DNA of 64,000 bases from Pedobacter sp. ASV17. GTDB lineage: Bacteria; Bacteroidota; Bacteroidia; Sphingobacteriales; Sphingobacteriaceae. Positions 37,201 to 44,378 of this stretch are shown in pieces. Every line of letters begins with the position of its first letter. Within the stretch, counting starts at the first letter, position 1. A program made the translations under genes and the position numbers. The notes under the pieces were generated by a model. It had not been told where the DNA came from. It ran no database searches and saw only the letters and a program-made list of their open reading frames with translations. Where the stretch lies: the NCBI RefSeq assembly GCF_016429065.1, contig NZ_JAELTX010000001.1:1-64000 (forward strand), written 5' to 3'.

Positions 37201-37474
37201 TTGCTTTTCATGTGGCTATAAAGATTTAGGCATTGGAAAAACCGTAGGGATGCCAGTACCTGGCACTTGTAGCTTTGCAGGCTGGGAATCACTTCCTGAT
37301 GGAACCCGTTGGGGATCTGTGCCTATTAGTGCTAAAAACAAAGCTGGCCAATGGTTAGAAAACAACGAAACCAAACCTGATATTCAGGTAAAAAACATGC
37401 CAGGCGTGATAGACCACGGAAAAGACCAACAGCTTGAAGTAGCCATTGCCGAATTACTGAAAGTAGTGAAGTAA
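34238..37474 (+). CDS. Tricorn-like S41 family protease with PD40 propeller and PDZ domain
   Basis: Exported serine protease of 1078 residues; signal peptide ends near LFAQ (20). N-terminal half: WD40-like PD40 beta-propeller repeats such as YPTISPDGSTIAFTYKGDLY, MPQWSKDGKQIAFASDRYG and MPTLSPDGKKVAFIE. A lysine/glutamate-rich helical insert follows at about 565-590, then a tricorn-like core segment, a PDZ domain (GVIASYQHKGDGILIDEIL, KPGMIIEKVDG) and an S41 catalytic domain (GYVHIPGMSDG, VDTRFNGGGDLVSDL). The likely nucleophile is S985 in ANYSDGHCF, the place of the tricorn catalytic serine. Such proteins degrade peptides in the periplasm. Monocistronic; a nested inverted repeat follows at 37484-37553. 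Confidence 0.93.
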   Translation: MKKLLTLSLGFLLFTPLFAQEKPQWMRYPTISPDGSTIAFTYKGDLYRVASNGGNAQQLTFHEAHDFMPQWSKDGKQIAFASDRYGNFDIFVMDANGGPAKRLTYHSADEVPFSFSADNKSVVFGAARQDAVSHRQFPTGSQPELYSVPTTGGRISQIFTIPAEAVQISKDGSKMIYHDKKGGENEWRKHHQSSIARDIWIYDKKTDKHTQITGFYGENRNPVFADNEQSIYYLSEESGTFNIHKMPLKEKAKNEQITKFKNFPVRFLSAANNGTLSFGYDGEIYTLKPGSSPQKVNVTINTQEKTNNDGFITINGGVREMSVSPDGKEVAFIARGEVFVTSVDGKMTKRITNTPEQERFVEFAPDGKSLVYASERNGKWRIYETKKTRKEEPYFFAATLLEEKPLISNSNDNYMPTLSPDGKKVAFIENRRTLKVMELGNKNTVTLLTPDQLFYMQDGDQYFTWSPDSKWLLATYKPTMSNGEVVLLDATGKQAMKNLTKSGYGDGSAKWVNGGKQLIWFSNRDGMKAHANSGSSQRDVYSLFLTKDGWDRFNLSKDDFALLKDIEATEKKAKEEAAKKEAKDPKAKPVKPDSTVVFDWDGLEMRKARLTIHSSSLSDAVLSKDGEKLYYLASFEKGSNLWSTNLRTKETKMEIPLDGMGGSLSWDKAQKNLYLLSGGRISKINTDNNKRDQINIDGEVEVDAAAERNYMFEHVWMRNKGMFYTSTMHGADWDGLKPAYAKYLPHIGNSYEFAEMLSELLGELNVSHSGARFSRTIPNADATASLGVIASYQHKGDGILIDEILSGGPLDKAKLSVKPGMIIEKVDGVLIEANQDVAKFLNRKSDQFTLLEILDPKTKERQQITIKPISLGAENQLLYKRWVKINQAEVDSLSKGQLGYVHIPGMSDGPYRSVYEEMMGKFADRKAVIVDTRFNGGGDLVSDLAMFFTGQKFLDYATEQRSVGYEPTFRWTKPTLAMFNEANYSDGHCFSCGYKDLGIGKTVGMPVPGTCSFAGWESLPDGTRWGSVPISAKNKAGQWLENNETKPDIQVKNMPGVIDHGKDQQLEVAIAELLKVVK

Positions 37475-37483
37475 AACTTTGAG

Positions 37484-37553
37484 AGATTGCTTCGCTAAGC
37501 TCGCAATGACGCCTAATTTAACGTCATTGCGAGAAAGAATGACGAAGCAACCT
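37484..37553. repeat. Nested inverted repeat of the GTCATTGCGAG family
   Basis: Inner arms CTCGCAATGACG (37500-37511) and CGTCATTGCGAG (37522-37533) are perfect; outer arms AGATTGCTTCG (37484-37494) and CGAAGCAACCT (37543-37553) pair with one wobble. It follows the protease stop by 10 nt and may terminate that transcript. The motif GTCATTGCGAG recurs at about 38160 and at 61351. Confidence 0.65.
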
Positions 37554-37609
37554 CCTAATTTAAACAACCTTCTTTTCCACAACAATACCCAACTATCACT
37601 CATAAAACT

Positions 37610-37617
37610 TAGTTTTG
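37610..37617 (+). promoter_or_regulatory. -7 box for rnhA
   Basis: TAGTTTTG fits TAnnTTTG exactly and ends 9 nt before ATG 37627, so the leader would be only about 5 nt. It overlaps the in-frame TTG at 37615, which therefore is not the start. Confidence 0.55.
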
Positions 37618-37626
37618 CCAAGCATT

Positions 37627-38100
37627 ATGATAGAAATCTACACAGACGGAGCAGCAAGCGGAAATCCAGGTCCTGGCGGTTATGGCGTAATCCTACGTTC
37701 AGGCAAGCATTACAAAGAATTAAGTGGCGGTTTTAGAATGACCACCAACAACCGTATGGAACTTTTGGCCGTGATTGTAGCCCTTAAAGCGCTAAAAACA
37801 CCAGGGCAACAAGTTATTGTTTTCTCTGATAGTAAATATGTGGTAGATGCGGTAGAAAAAGGATGGGTATTTGGCTGGGTACAAAAAGGCTTTAAAGACA
37901 AAAAAAACAAGGATTTATGGCTGCAATACCTACAACAACACAAATTACATCAAGTTAAATTCAAGTGGATCAAAGGCCATAACGAACACCCAGAAAACGA
38001 ACGCTGCGACCGGCTAGCGGTAGCCGCTTCGCAAGACAAGGCAAACTGGGCCATTGATAGTGTTTTTGAGGCCGAACGGAATAGCAACAGTTTACTTTAA
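37627..38100 (+). CDS. rnhA: Ribonuclease HI
   Basis: Cleaves the RNA strand of RNA-DNA hybrids in the cytoplasm, removing primers and R-loops. 157 residues from ATG 37627. Catalytic acidic residues are visible in IYTDGAASGNPGPGGYGV (Asp), TTNNRMELLAV (Glu), VFSDSKYVVDAV (Asp) and NERCDRLAVAA (Asp). The basic handle region KGFKDKKNKDLW is present, and the C-terminus is complete. The open frame extends 4 codons upstream to a TTG at 37615, but that lies inside the -7 box. A strong hairpin terminator follows 5 nt after the stop. Confidence 0.96.
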   Translation: MIEIYTDGAASGNPGPGGYGVILRSGKHYKELSGGFRMTTNNRMELLAVIVALKALKTPGQQVIVFSDSKYVVDAVEKGWVFGWVQKGFKDKKNKDLWLQYLQQHKLHQVKFKWIKGHNEHPENERCDRLAVAASQDKANWAIDSVFEAERNSNSLL

Positions 38101-38105
38101 AATAT

Positions 38106-38137
38106 AAAAACCCATATCAATAGAGATATGGGTTTTT
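38106..38137. terminator. Rho-independent terminator after rnhA
   Basis: Perfect 13-bp stem AAAAACCCATATC (38106-38118) and GATATGGGTTTTT (38125-38137), loop AATAGA; the T-run continues as TTTTTCTT. A-tract and T-tract on either side make it usable in both directions. Confidence 0.9.
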
Positions 38138-38189
38138 CTTTACGTTTATGTTTTGCATAGTCATTGCGAGGAATGACCATTAAGATCTA

Positions 38190-38350
38190 CGTCATTTCGA
38201 ACGTAGAGAGAAATCTAGCAACATGACTTCACAATACCAGATTTAACTACGTTGATTTTCAATTTCCCTCATACTTCTCCAAATAACCAGAATAATAATT
38301 AATTAGTATTCATAATGCTAGATTTCTCCTCATACTTCGTCGAAATGACG
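38190..38350. repeat. Inverted pair of interspersed repeats
   Basis: CGTCATTTCGA (38190-38200) with GAGAAATCTAGCA (38208-38220) is mirrored by TGCTAGATTTCTC (38316-38328) with TCGAAATGACG (38340-38350). The two outward ends are perfect complements, so the 160-bp stretch can fold back on itself. A GTCATTGCGAG motif lies just upstream at about 38160. There is no gene between rnhA and the DUF2911 gene. Confidence 0.6.
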
Positions 38351-38367
38351 ACACGAGTAATTGAATA

Positions 38368-38886
38368 CTACTTCACAGCCACAGGAACAGATACTTTGTC
38401 CCAATCCAAAGAAAATCCTTTGCTATTTACGTTGTAAACCAATCTCTCTTGAGTTTCAGCTAATGGTTTCACCTTTACATCAACCCTTAAAGCATCTTTA
38501 GCCTCTTCGTATTTAAAAGCACCCCATTGCTTAGGTTCTTTGTTAAAGATCGCTGTCCAAGTGCCACTTTCTCTAGGAATCAAGAAAAAGCTATATTTTC
38601 CAGCAGGCAAGTTTTTACCTTCTACCTTAATATCTTTATCAGTTTCAAAAGTAGTGGCATCATTAGCGCCAGCACGCCAAACTTTGTCGTAAGCCTCTAG
38701 CCCACCCCAAATTTTGCGTCCTTTTACCGCAGGACTGCTGTAATTAATCGTAATAGTGGCTCCATTAACTTTACCAGTAGCCGTAGCTGCAGGACTAGGT
38801 TTAGGTTTTGCTTCTTGTGCTACCGCACTAAACGAAACAAAGCCAGCAAATAAAAGAAAAGTAAGTGATTTGATTGTTGCTTTCAT
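38368..38886 (-). CDS. DUF2911 domain-containing exported protein
   Basis: 172-residue exported protein; signal peptide ends near AVAQ (24). A short proline/alanine-rich stretch follows, then the DUF2911 beta-sandwich: [56 protein letters not shown] and [17 protein letters not shown]. The family is widespread in Bacteroidota and has no established role; many are periplasmic. The gene is monocistronic, 84 nt downstream of fbp on the same strand. Confidence 0.9.
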   Translation of the reverse strand: MKATIKSLTFLLFAGFVSFSAVAQEAKPKPSPAATATGKVNGATITINYSSPAVKGRKIWGGLEAYDKVWRAGANDATTFETDKDIKVEGKNLPAGKYSFFLIPRESGTWTAIFNKEPKQWGAFKYEEAKDALRVDVKVKPLAETQERLVYNVNSKGFSLDWDKVSVPVAVK

Positions 38887-38970
38887 AACTTAATAATTAT
38901 CTTATAACTTTCACTAAGTTAATACTTAAAGCCTCAACTTGTTTCACACCCTTAGATATTTTTTGAGTAA

Positions 38971-40020
38971 TTAAGCTGATTGCGTAGCCGCCGTCTTTTC
39001 CTGCTGTTTTTGAACAGGTGAAAACTCAGCCATAAACTCTTCAGCCTTTTTCACCATTTTGGGCGAGCCAATAAAAATGGCCACTCGTTGATGAAGCTCG
39101 GTAGGCTCAATATCCAAAATCCTATTCAAACCATCAGAAGCAACACCACCAGCCTGTTCAATGATAAAGGCCATTGGATTGCACTCATAAAGCAAACGCA
39201 ATTTACCATTTGGCGATGCGGAGGTAGTTGGGTACATATAAATACCGCCCTTAATCAAACTTCTATGGATATCTGCTGCCATGGCCCCAATATACCTCGA
39301 GGTATAAGGCCTGTTGGTTGCCTTATCTTCTACCTGAGCATACTTGATATATTTTTTCACTCCCTCAGGGAAATGAACATAGTTACCTTCGTTAATAGAA
39401 TAAATCACACCATCATCAGGAATTTTCATATTTGGGTGCGACAAACAAAACTCACCAATAGAAGGATCCAGCGTAAAACCGTTCACCCCTTTTCCCGTGG
39501 TATAAACCAACATGGTTGATGAACCGTAAATCACATATCCAGCAGCAACCTGTTCCGTGCCTTTTTGCAATACATCATCCAAAGTAGCAGCCCCTTCAGT
39601 AGATTTTCTTCTGTAAATAGAAAAAATAGTACCCACTGTTACATTGATATCAATATTAGAGGAACCATCCAAAGGATCGATACATACAATATATCTGGCA
39701 TTTTTAGATACTGGCGAATCAATACGTACAAAATCATCCTCTTCTTCCGAAGCCACAATACAACACTCCCCACCACTGGTTAATGCCGAAATAAATTGAT
39801 CGTTGGCATATACATCAAGCTTTTTTTGTCCCTCTCCTTGGATGTTAATGGTATCAGCATCACCCAAAATATCAACTAAACCAGCTTTGTTTACTTCTCG
39901 GTTTACAATTTTTGAGGCAATACCAATATCTCTCAACAAGCGAGAAAGTTCCCCTTTAGCATACGGAAAATCCGCTTGCTTCTCAATAATAAACTGGCCT
40001 AATGTTTTTATACCCGTCAT
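38971..40020 (-). CDS. fbp: Class I fructose-1,6-bisphosphatase
   Basis: Hydrolyses fructose 1,6-bisphosphate to fructose 6-phosphate in gluconeogenesis. 349 residues, class I. Seen: [21 protein letters not shown] (metal-binding acidic region with SEEED), the signature [39 protein letters not shown], and [20 protein letters not shown] with substrate-binding lysine/arginine residues. The C-terminus ends in a short glutamine/threonine-rich tail beyond the catalytic domain. It starts 24 nt after the stop of a small phosphodiesterase gene, probably in one transcript. Confidence 0.97.
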   Translation of the reverse strand: MTGIKTLGQFIIEKQADFPYAKGELSRLLRDIGIASKIVNREVNKAGLVDILGDADTINIQGEGQKKLDVYANDQFISALTSGGECCIVASEEEDDFVRIDSPVSKNARYIVCIDPLDGSSNIDINVTVGTIFSIYRRKSTEGAATLDDVLQKGTEQVAAGYVIYGSSTMLVYTTGKGVNGFTLDPSIGEFCLSHPNMKIPDDGVIYSINEGNYVHFPEGVKKYIKYAQVEDKATNRPYTSRYIGAMAADIHRSLIKGGIYMYPTTSASPNGKLRLLYECNPMAFIIEQAGGVASDGLNRILDIEPTELHQRVAIFIGSPKMVKKAEEFMAEFSPVQKQQEKTAATQSA

Positions 40021-40044
40021 TTTTTACTTAGTGTATTTTTTACG

Positions 40045-40536
40045 TTATCTATCCCCTAGTTCTATGGCCTCTAAGGTATGGATTTTTTCTTCGGAAATAC
40101 AAAAGCGAATCAAAGTTCTTTTCTTGTGCCAGCCGTGTTTTCCAGCCGCACCGGGATTAATATGCAAACATTGTATTTTTTTATCGAAAACAACTTTCAA
40201 GATATGCGAATGTCCAGAAATAAAAAGCTGTGGAGGCTTAGTGTAAATTTCTTTCTTCACCTGAGGAGCGTACCTATCGGGATAACCTCCAATATGCGTC
40301 ATCCAAACATCCACCTGTTCGCACTGAAATCTCAAATGCTCTGGAAACTGTGCTCTAATATCCGCACCATCTATATTTCCATACACGCCAAGCAACGGTT
40401 TAAAGGCTGCCAAAGGCTCAATTACATCAGGTCCAAAATCACCAGCATGCCAAATTTCATCCCTATCATCAAAATATTTAAACACCGCATCATCCAAAAA
40501 ACCATGCGTATCTGAGATTAAACCTATTTTTTTCAT
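40045..40536 (-). CDS. YfcE/MJ0936-type metallophosphoesterase
   Basis: 163-residue cytosolic calcineurin-like phosphodiesterase of the small YfcE/MJ0936 group. All metal motifs are present: SDTHG (8-12), HAGDFG, GNIDG (replacing the GNCD/GNHD form), THIGG, and the closing GHSHI with HINPGAAGKHGWHKK. Such enzymes act on small phosphodiesters in vitro; the physiological substrate is unknown. It precedes fbp by 24 nt and follows two tandem hairpins, so it likely starts the metallophosphoesterase-fbp transcript. Confidence 0.92.
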   Translation of the reverse strand: MKKIGLISDTHGFLDDAVFKYFDDRDEIWHAGDFGPDVIEPLAAFKPLLGVYGNIDGADIRAQFPEHLRFQCEQVDVWMTHIGGYPDRYAPQVKKEIYTKPPQLFISGHSHILKVVFDKKIQCLHINPGAAGKHGWHKKRTLIRFCISEEKIHTLEAIELGDR

Positions 40537-40649
40537 TTTATTATTAGATGTGAGTATTGAGTATCAAGATTTGAGAATACCACTCCAACCTAACATCCTC
40601 ATACTATACTATTATTTTTCGAAAAGCACTCCCATTGTGCTACGATCTT

Positions 40650-40682
40650 AAACCTCGCAGGTTTTAGAAACCTGCGAGGTTT
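40650..40682. terminator. Hairpin of a tandem pair (A)
   Basis: Perfect 15-bp stem AAACCTCGCAGGTTT / AAACCTGCGAGGTTT with loop TAG. Located between the serine hydrolase stop and the metallophosphoesterase start, with its neighbour 12 nt away. Confidence 0.7.
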
Positions 40683-40694
40683 GTTAGACAAAAA

Positions 40695-40725
40695 GACTTA
40701 CGAAGTTTTAGAAACTTCGTAAGTC
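40695..40725. terminator. Hairpin of a tandem pair (B)
   Basis: Perfect 14-bp stem GACTTACGAAGTTT / AAACTTCGTAAGTC with the same TAG loop and the same GTTTTAGAAAC core as hairpin A, but a different outer stem. It begins 13 nt past the serine hydrolase stop (minus strand). Confidence 0.7.
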
Positions 40726-40737
40726 TGCTATAAGCCC

Positions 40738-42540
40738 CTAATTTTTCCTAATCGCTTTAAAAGTGCCATTAGGTTGTATAAACGACATTGAAGTTGCTTT
40801 TTTACCCAACAAAACCTCAAACTTAATACTATAGCCTTTCAAAGCTTTCAATTCAAAAGTCGTTTCATCAACAACCACGGTTTCATATTCTGGCTGCCCA
40901 GGAACAGACACATACAGCACATCTCCCTTCAAATAAACTTTTGCTGGGGTTTTCCCCATCATATATTCGCCAACCAAATTCTCTAATGTTTTTGCATCTA
41001 ACTTTTTCACTTCTGGCTTAAAGTCAAACATCACAGGCTTTTCACTACCATCCAAAAAGATACCTATTCCGCTAATTTTACCATCAACGCCGGTAGAAAA
41101 ATTAAACATCAAATTACTTTGCGCAGTATCTACCACACCATTTTTATCCACAGATTTTGGATCAAACACATCATAATGCATGTGTTTAAGCAATATCTTC
41201 TCTTCTCCCAATATTGTACGCAAGGCATTGTTTTCAAGCGTTACCTTAATGATGCCATAAGCGTCATTTTCAAATGAACCCACATAATCTTTTAACGGAT
41301 GCGATAGACTCGTATTTGAAACGATAGGTGTCTTTTTAAGTTCCTTTTTTACTTCATTAGCCTTCTGGGTTTCTGCTTTTGCTTCACCATTCCAATCCAC
41401 ACGTTTCAAACCAAACATAATATCAGCAATAGAATTAGTAATGACATCTGGCACTTTCGATACACTTTGATTGGTTAATACTACAATACCTAATTTATCG
41501 GAAGGGTAAAAGGCAACATTAGCCGAAAAGCCATTGATATTCCCTCCGTGCTCTACCGAATAATGACCTCTATAGGAGCCAATCATCCAGCCCAAACCAT
41601 AATTAGACAAGAAAACATCTTCATGTTTAGCGGGCAATCCCGCCCCCATTACCATCTGGGAACTTGCCGCTTCTCTAATATAACTGCTAGGTAAAATTTC
41701 TTTCCCTTTAAAAAAGCCACCACTGATCCAAACCTTTAACCAATTGGCCATATCGTTTACGCTACTGTTAATGCTCCCAGCAGGCCCCATACCATTGATA
41801 TTGTAGTAATCTATTTTTTTAATTTCATTGCCATCAACAACGGTATAAGGCAATGCCGCATCACTATCGTTTTTAAAAGTTTCAATATTAGTAGTAGAAC
41901 GGGTCATTTCTAAGGGATCAAAAAACTTCTCTTTAATATTTTGCTCCCAAGTTTTACCACTCAAACGCTCCGCAATCATTCCTTGAGCTAAAAACATAAA
42001 ATTGTTGTAATACCATCGCTCACGAATGCCAGAAGTTGGCTTCATATATTTCACTCGGCTAATAATGCTATCCCTATTGGTTGTGTTAAACAAAAACCAA
42101 GACAAATCGTACCTCGACAATCCAGTTCTATGCGCCATTAAATCACGTACCGTAATTTGATTATTCATTTCGGCATTATAAAAACTCAATTGAGGCAATA
42201 GGCCGGTTGCTTTATCATCCAATTTCAACTTGCCATCTTTTTCCAACAAACCAATCAGCGACGAAGTAAATGCTTTAGAGCTTGAACCAATGGCAAAAAG
42301 AGTATTTGGCGTTACTGGCTTTTTATTTTCCAAATCGCGATAGCCAAAACCTTTGCTGTAAATTACCTGATCACCTTTTACAACGGCCACCGCAAAACCC
42401 GCAATATGTTGATCTTTCAAAACTTGATTCAACACCGAATCGATACTTGAATTTTGTACGGCTGCTTTACTTTTTATTTGCGCTTGCACCGAAAAAGTGG
42501 CGGTGATTAACAATGAGGTAATTAAGACAGAAAGCTTCAT
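40738..42540 (-). CDS. Serine hydrolase with C-terminal DUF3471-like domain
   Basis: Exported beta-lactamase/penicillin-binding-fold enzyme of 600 residues; signal peptide ends near SVQAQ (21). Catalytic motifs intact: SSSK in FAIGSSSKAFTSS, YNN in RERWYYNNFMFLAQ, and HGGN in YSVEHGGNINGFSAN. After about residue 400 a beta-rich C-terminal region resembling DUF3471 follows (LKDYVGSFENDAYGIIKVTL, LVGEYMMGKTPAKVYLKGD). Family members are periplasmic esterases or D-peptidases. It follows trmN6 by 59 nt and is closed by two tandem hairpins. In contrast to the enzyme at 19563-20693, its YxN motif is normal. Confidence 0.93.
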   Translation of the reverse strand: MKLSVLITSLLITATFSVQAQIKSKAAVQNSSIDSVLNQVLKDQHIAGFAVAVVKGDQVIYSKGFGYRDLENKKPVTPNTLFAIGSSSKAFTSSLIGLLEKDGKLKLDDKATGLLPQLSFYNAEMNNQITVRDLMAHRTGLSRYDLSWFLFNTTNRDSIISRVKYMKPTSGIRERWYYNNFMFLAQGMIAERLSGKTWEQNIKEKFFDPLEMTRSTTNIETFKNDSDAALPYTVVDGNEIKKIDYYNINGMGPAGSINSSVNDMANWLKVWISGGFFKGKEILPSSYIREAASSQMVMGAGLPAKHEDVFLSNYGLGWMIGSYRGHYSVEHGGNINGFSANVAFYPSDKLGIVVLTNQSVSKVPDVITNSIADIMFGLKRVDWNGEAKAETQKANEVKKELKKTPIVSNTSLSHPLKDYVGSFENDAYGIIKVTLENNALRTILGEEKILLKHMHYDVFDPKSVDKNGVVDTAQSNLMFNFSTGVDGKISGIGIFLDGSEKPVMFDFKPEVKKLDAKTLENLVGEYMMGKTPAKVYLKGDVLYVSVPGQPEYETVVVDETTFELKALKGYSIKFEVLLGKKATSMSFIQPNGTFKAIRKN

Positions 42541-42599
42541 TTAAAGAGGTTTAAAATGTATTAAAATTAGAAATTATCGGTATTTATCAGAGCAAAGAC

Positions 42600-43304
42600 C
42601 TAGTAGGCTAAAAAGAAATCTTTCAGCAATAACTCGTATGCCTTGGTATATTTCTTTTCGCTTTCGTAAATCATAAAATCTTCTTCTACCAGGTCAGATT
42701 TTTCTCTTGCCAAACACACAATACGCCTAAACTCTGGTTTGGTAGCGTCCGAGTGCAATTTAACTAAATGCGTTAGAAACAAACCTTTCATTTTTGCTTT
42801 TTCTACTAAATCCTGAGCCTGTTTAACAGGTAGCACAACCCAAAAACAACCTGCTGGACTTAGCAAAGCAGCTACTTTTTCAATCAGATCATTAAAGAAG
42901 GTATCACTGGCATGCCTTGCCATCTCCTTTTTTTTCTCGGGATTTTTAAGGTCATTCACAAAAAAAGGAGGATTGCTGACGATCAAATCGAATTGCGTTG
43001 AATGGTGGTACTGCTCAATGGCTATGTGATGTACTGACAATTGACTACTAAAAACTGAATTTTGAAAATTTTTATCAGCAGTTATGGAAGCCTGCTCATC
43101 TATTTCTACCGCGTGAACTTGTGCTTTAGGAAAACGTTGCGCTAGCATTAATGCAATAACCCCCGTACCTGTACCAATATCCAGTATCCGTTGTGGATCT
43201 GGATGCTTTACCATCGTTCCCAACAATACACCATCCGTATTGATCCTCATGGCACAGCCACTTTGGTCAACTTCAAACTGTTTAAAACGGAAGATGTTTT
43301 TCAT
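42600..43304 (-). CDS. trmN6: tRNA1(Val) (adenine(37)-N6)-methyltransferase
   Basis: SAM-dependent methyltransferase of 234 residues that adds the N6-methyl group to A37 of tRNA1(Val) (the YfiC/TrmN6 family). Motif I is ILDIGTGTGVIALMLAQRFP, the acidic end of strand 2 is VHAVEIDEQA, and the catalytic motif IV is SNPPFF, as expected of N6-adenine methyltransferases. The N-terminal FRFKQFEVDQSGCAMRI with TDGVLLG is typical of this family. It is 2 nt downstream of a small outer-membrane protein gene and upstream of the serine hydrolase. Confidence 0.93.
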   Translation of the reverse strand: MKNIFRFKQFEVDQSGCAMRINTDGVLLGTMVKHPDPQRILDIGTGTGVIALMLAQRFPKAQVHAVEIDEQASITADKNFQNSVFSSQLSVHHIAIEQYHHSTQFDLIVSNPPFFVNDLKNPEKKKEMARHASDTFFNDLIEKVAALLSPAGCFWVVLPVKQAQDLVEKAKMKGLFLTHLVKLHSDATKPEFRRIVCLAREKSDLVEEDFMIYESEKKYTKAYELLLKDFFLAY

Positions 43305-43306
43305 TT

Positions 43307-43822
43307 TTAAAACCTTAACGCAACTTTTATAGGGAAATAAACAGAAAATTGATGCATAAACCTAAAACCAATTTTTAACTGCAAAGCTAATTTCTGTATC
43401 ACTTTACGTTCTATTCCACCTAAAATTTCCACAAAAGTGGCGTCTGAACCATCTTCATATTGATTATTCACATGACTTTTGCCAATCTTTAAATTAAACA
43501 ACGGTGAGGTTTTGCTTTTCGTGGTAGTGGCCTCTAAATCACCATAAATGCTATAACCGTTAATTCCATCGTATTTTAAATACTCTACCCCTAAGCCAAT
43601 CTTAAAATATTCTTTAAAGCTTATTCCGTTTACCAACCCTATATCAAAGCCGTTATTTGCACCTTCCAGATCATATCCTTTCCAGCCAGGGCCAGCGGAC
43701 ACCACCATTCCTCTACTGAGAAATTTCTGAAATCCTGTTTCTAGTTTAGCAGAATAGCTAACCTGAGACTTTACTACAGATACTGCACATAGCAGTAATA
43801 AAATTAAAAATGTGTTTTTCAT
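43307..43822 (-). CDS. Small outer-membrane beta-barrel-like protein, unknown function
   Basis: 171 residues: signal peptide (ends near VKSQ, 20), then alternating hydrophobic/polar strands rich in glycine and aromatic residues (NGISFKEYFKIGLGVEYLKY, LQLKIGFRFMH), finishing in FPIKVALRF with a terminal phenylalanine. This pattern suggests an 8-stranded outer-membrane barrel. I do not recognise a family. It lies between gloA2 (9 nt) and trmN6 (2 nt) in one transcript. Confidence 0.75.
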   Translation of the reverse strand: MKNTFLILLLLCAVSVVKSQVSYSAKLETGFQKFLSRGMVVSAGPGWKGYDLEGANNGFDIGLVNGISFKEYFKIGLGVEYLKYDGINGYSIYGDLEATTTKSKTSPLFNLKIGKSHVNNQYEDGSDATFVEILGGIERKVIQKLALQLKIGFRFMHQFSVYFPIKVALRF

Positions 43823-43831
43823 AGCGATGTT

Positions 43832-44215
43832 TCATTTTTGGTAAATCTCTAAAGGTAACCCATCCGGATCAGTAAAAAAAGTAAATTGCTTCCCCGTGAA
43901 TTCATCAACCCTTATGGGTTCTGTCACAATTCCCTTCTTATTTAAATCAACAATGGTTTCGGCCACGTCATCTACCTCAAAAGCCAAATGTCTTAATCCT
44001 TGCGCTTCTGGTCTCGAAGGCCTTGTTGGTGGATTTTCAAAAGAGAACAATTCAATTTGATAAACACCGTTCACGGCCAAATCCAACTTCCACGATTTAC
44101 GTTCCTCACGATAAACTTCACCAAGCACTTCAAACTCTAATTTATTGACATAAAAGTCCTTCGACTGCTCATAATCTGAACAAATAATAGCGATATGATG
44201 GATACGGTTAAACAT
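43832..44215 (-). CDS. gloA2: SMU1112c/YaeR family glyoxalase I-like metalloprotein
   Basis: 127-residue VOC-fold protein: IHHIAIICSDYEQSKDFYV, FEVLGEVYREERKSWKLDL, YQIELFSFENPPTRPSRPEA and GLRHLAFEVDDV, ending in FFTDPDGLPLEIY. The His and Glu metal ligands of the two modules (HHIAI, IELFSF, RHLAF, LEIY) are in place. The PPTRPSRPEAQGLRHL segment is diagnostic for the GloA2/YaeR group. Probably metal-dependent, acting on a small carbonyl or aldehyde; exact substrate not established. First gene of the gloA2-OMP-trmN6-hydrolase cluster. Confidence 0.92.
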   Translation of the reverse strand: MFNRIHHIAIICSDYEQSKDFYVNKLEFEVLGEVYREERKSWKLDLAVNGVYQIELFSFENPPTRPSRPEAQGLRHLAFEVDDVAETIVDLNKKGIVTEPIRVDEFTGKQFTFFTDPDGLPLEIYQK

Positions 44216-44352
44216 TTTTCAAGTCAAAAGTTTGAAGTCGGATGTCCGAAGATATGACGCCTATTAAATCATTCAAAATTTCATCATTCAAAATTCAATA
44301 ATTCGGCATACAAATAAACCCAAAAACAACTAAATTTCTCCTAAAAAAAACC

Positions 44353-44360
44353 TAAATTTG
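44353..44360 (+). promoter_or_regulatory. -7 box for purL
   Basis: TAAATTTG matches TAnnTTTG exactly, ending 18 nt before ATG 44379. The in-frame TTG at 44358 falls inside this box, so it cannot be the start of the protein. Confidence 0.65.
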
Positions 44361-44378
44361 CGTCTTCAAAAAATAAGC

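Noticed and set aside
37479-37736. Open frame of 85 codons before and across rnhA
   Set aside because: It is made of the GTCATTGCGAG inverted repeat and a wrong frame of rnhA.
44358-44378. TTG start 7 codons upstream for purL
   Set aside because: The TTG is part of the -7 box TAAATTTG; the protein family starts at the ATG at 44379.
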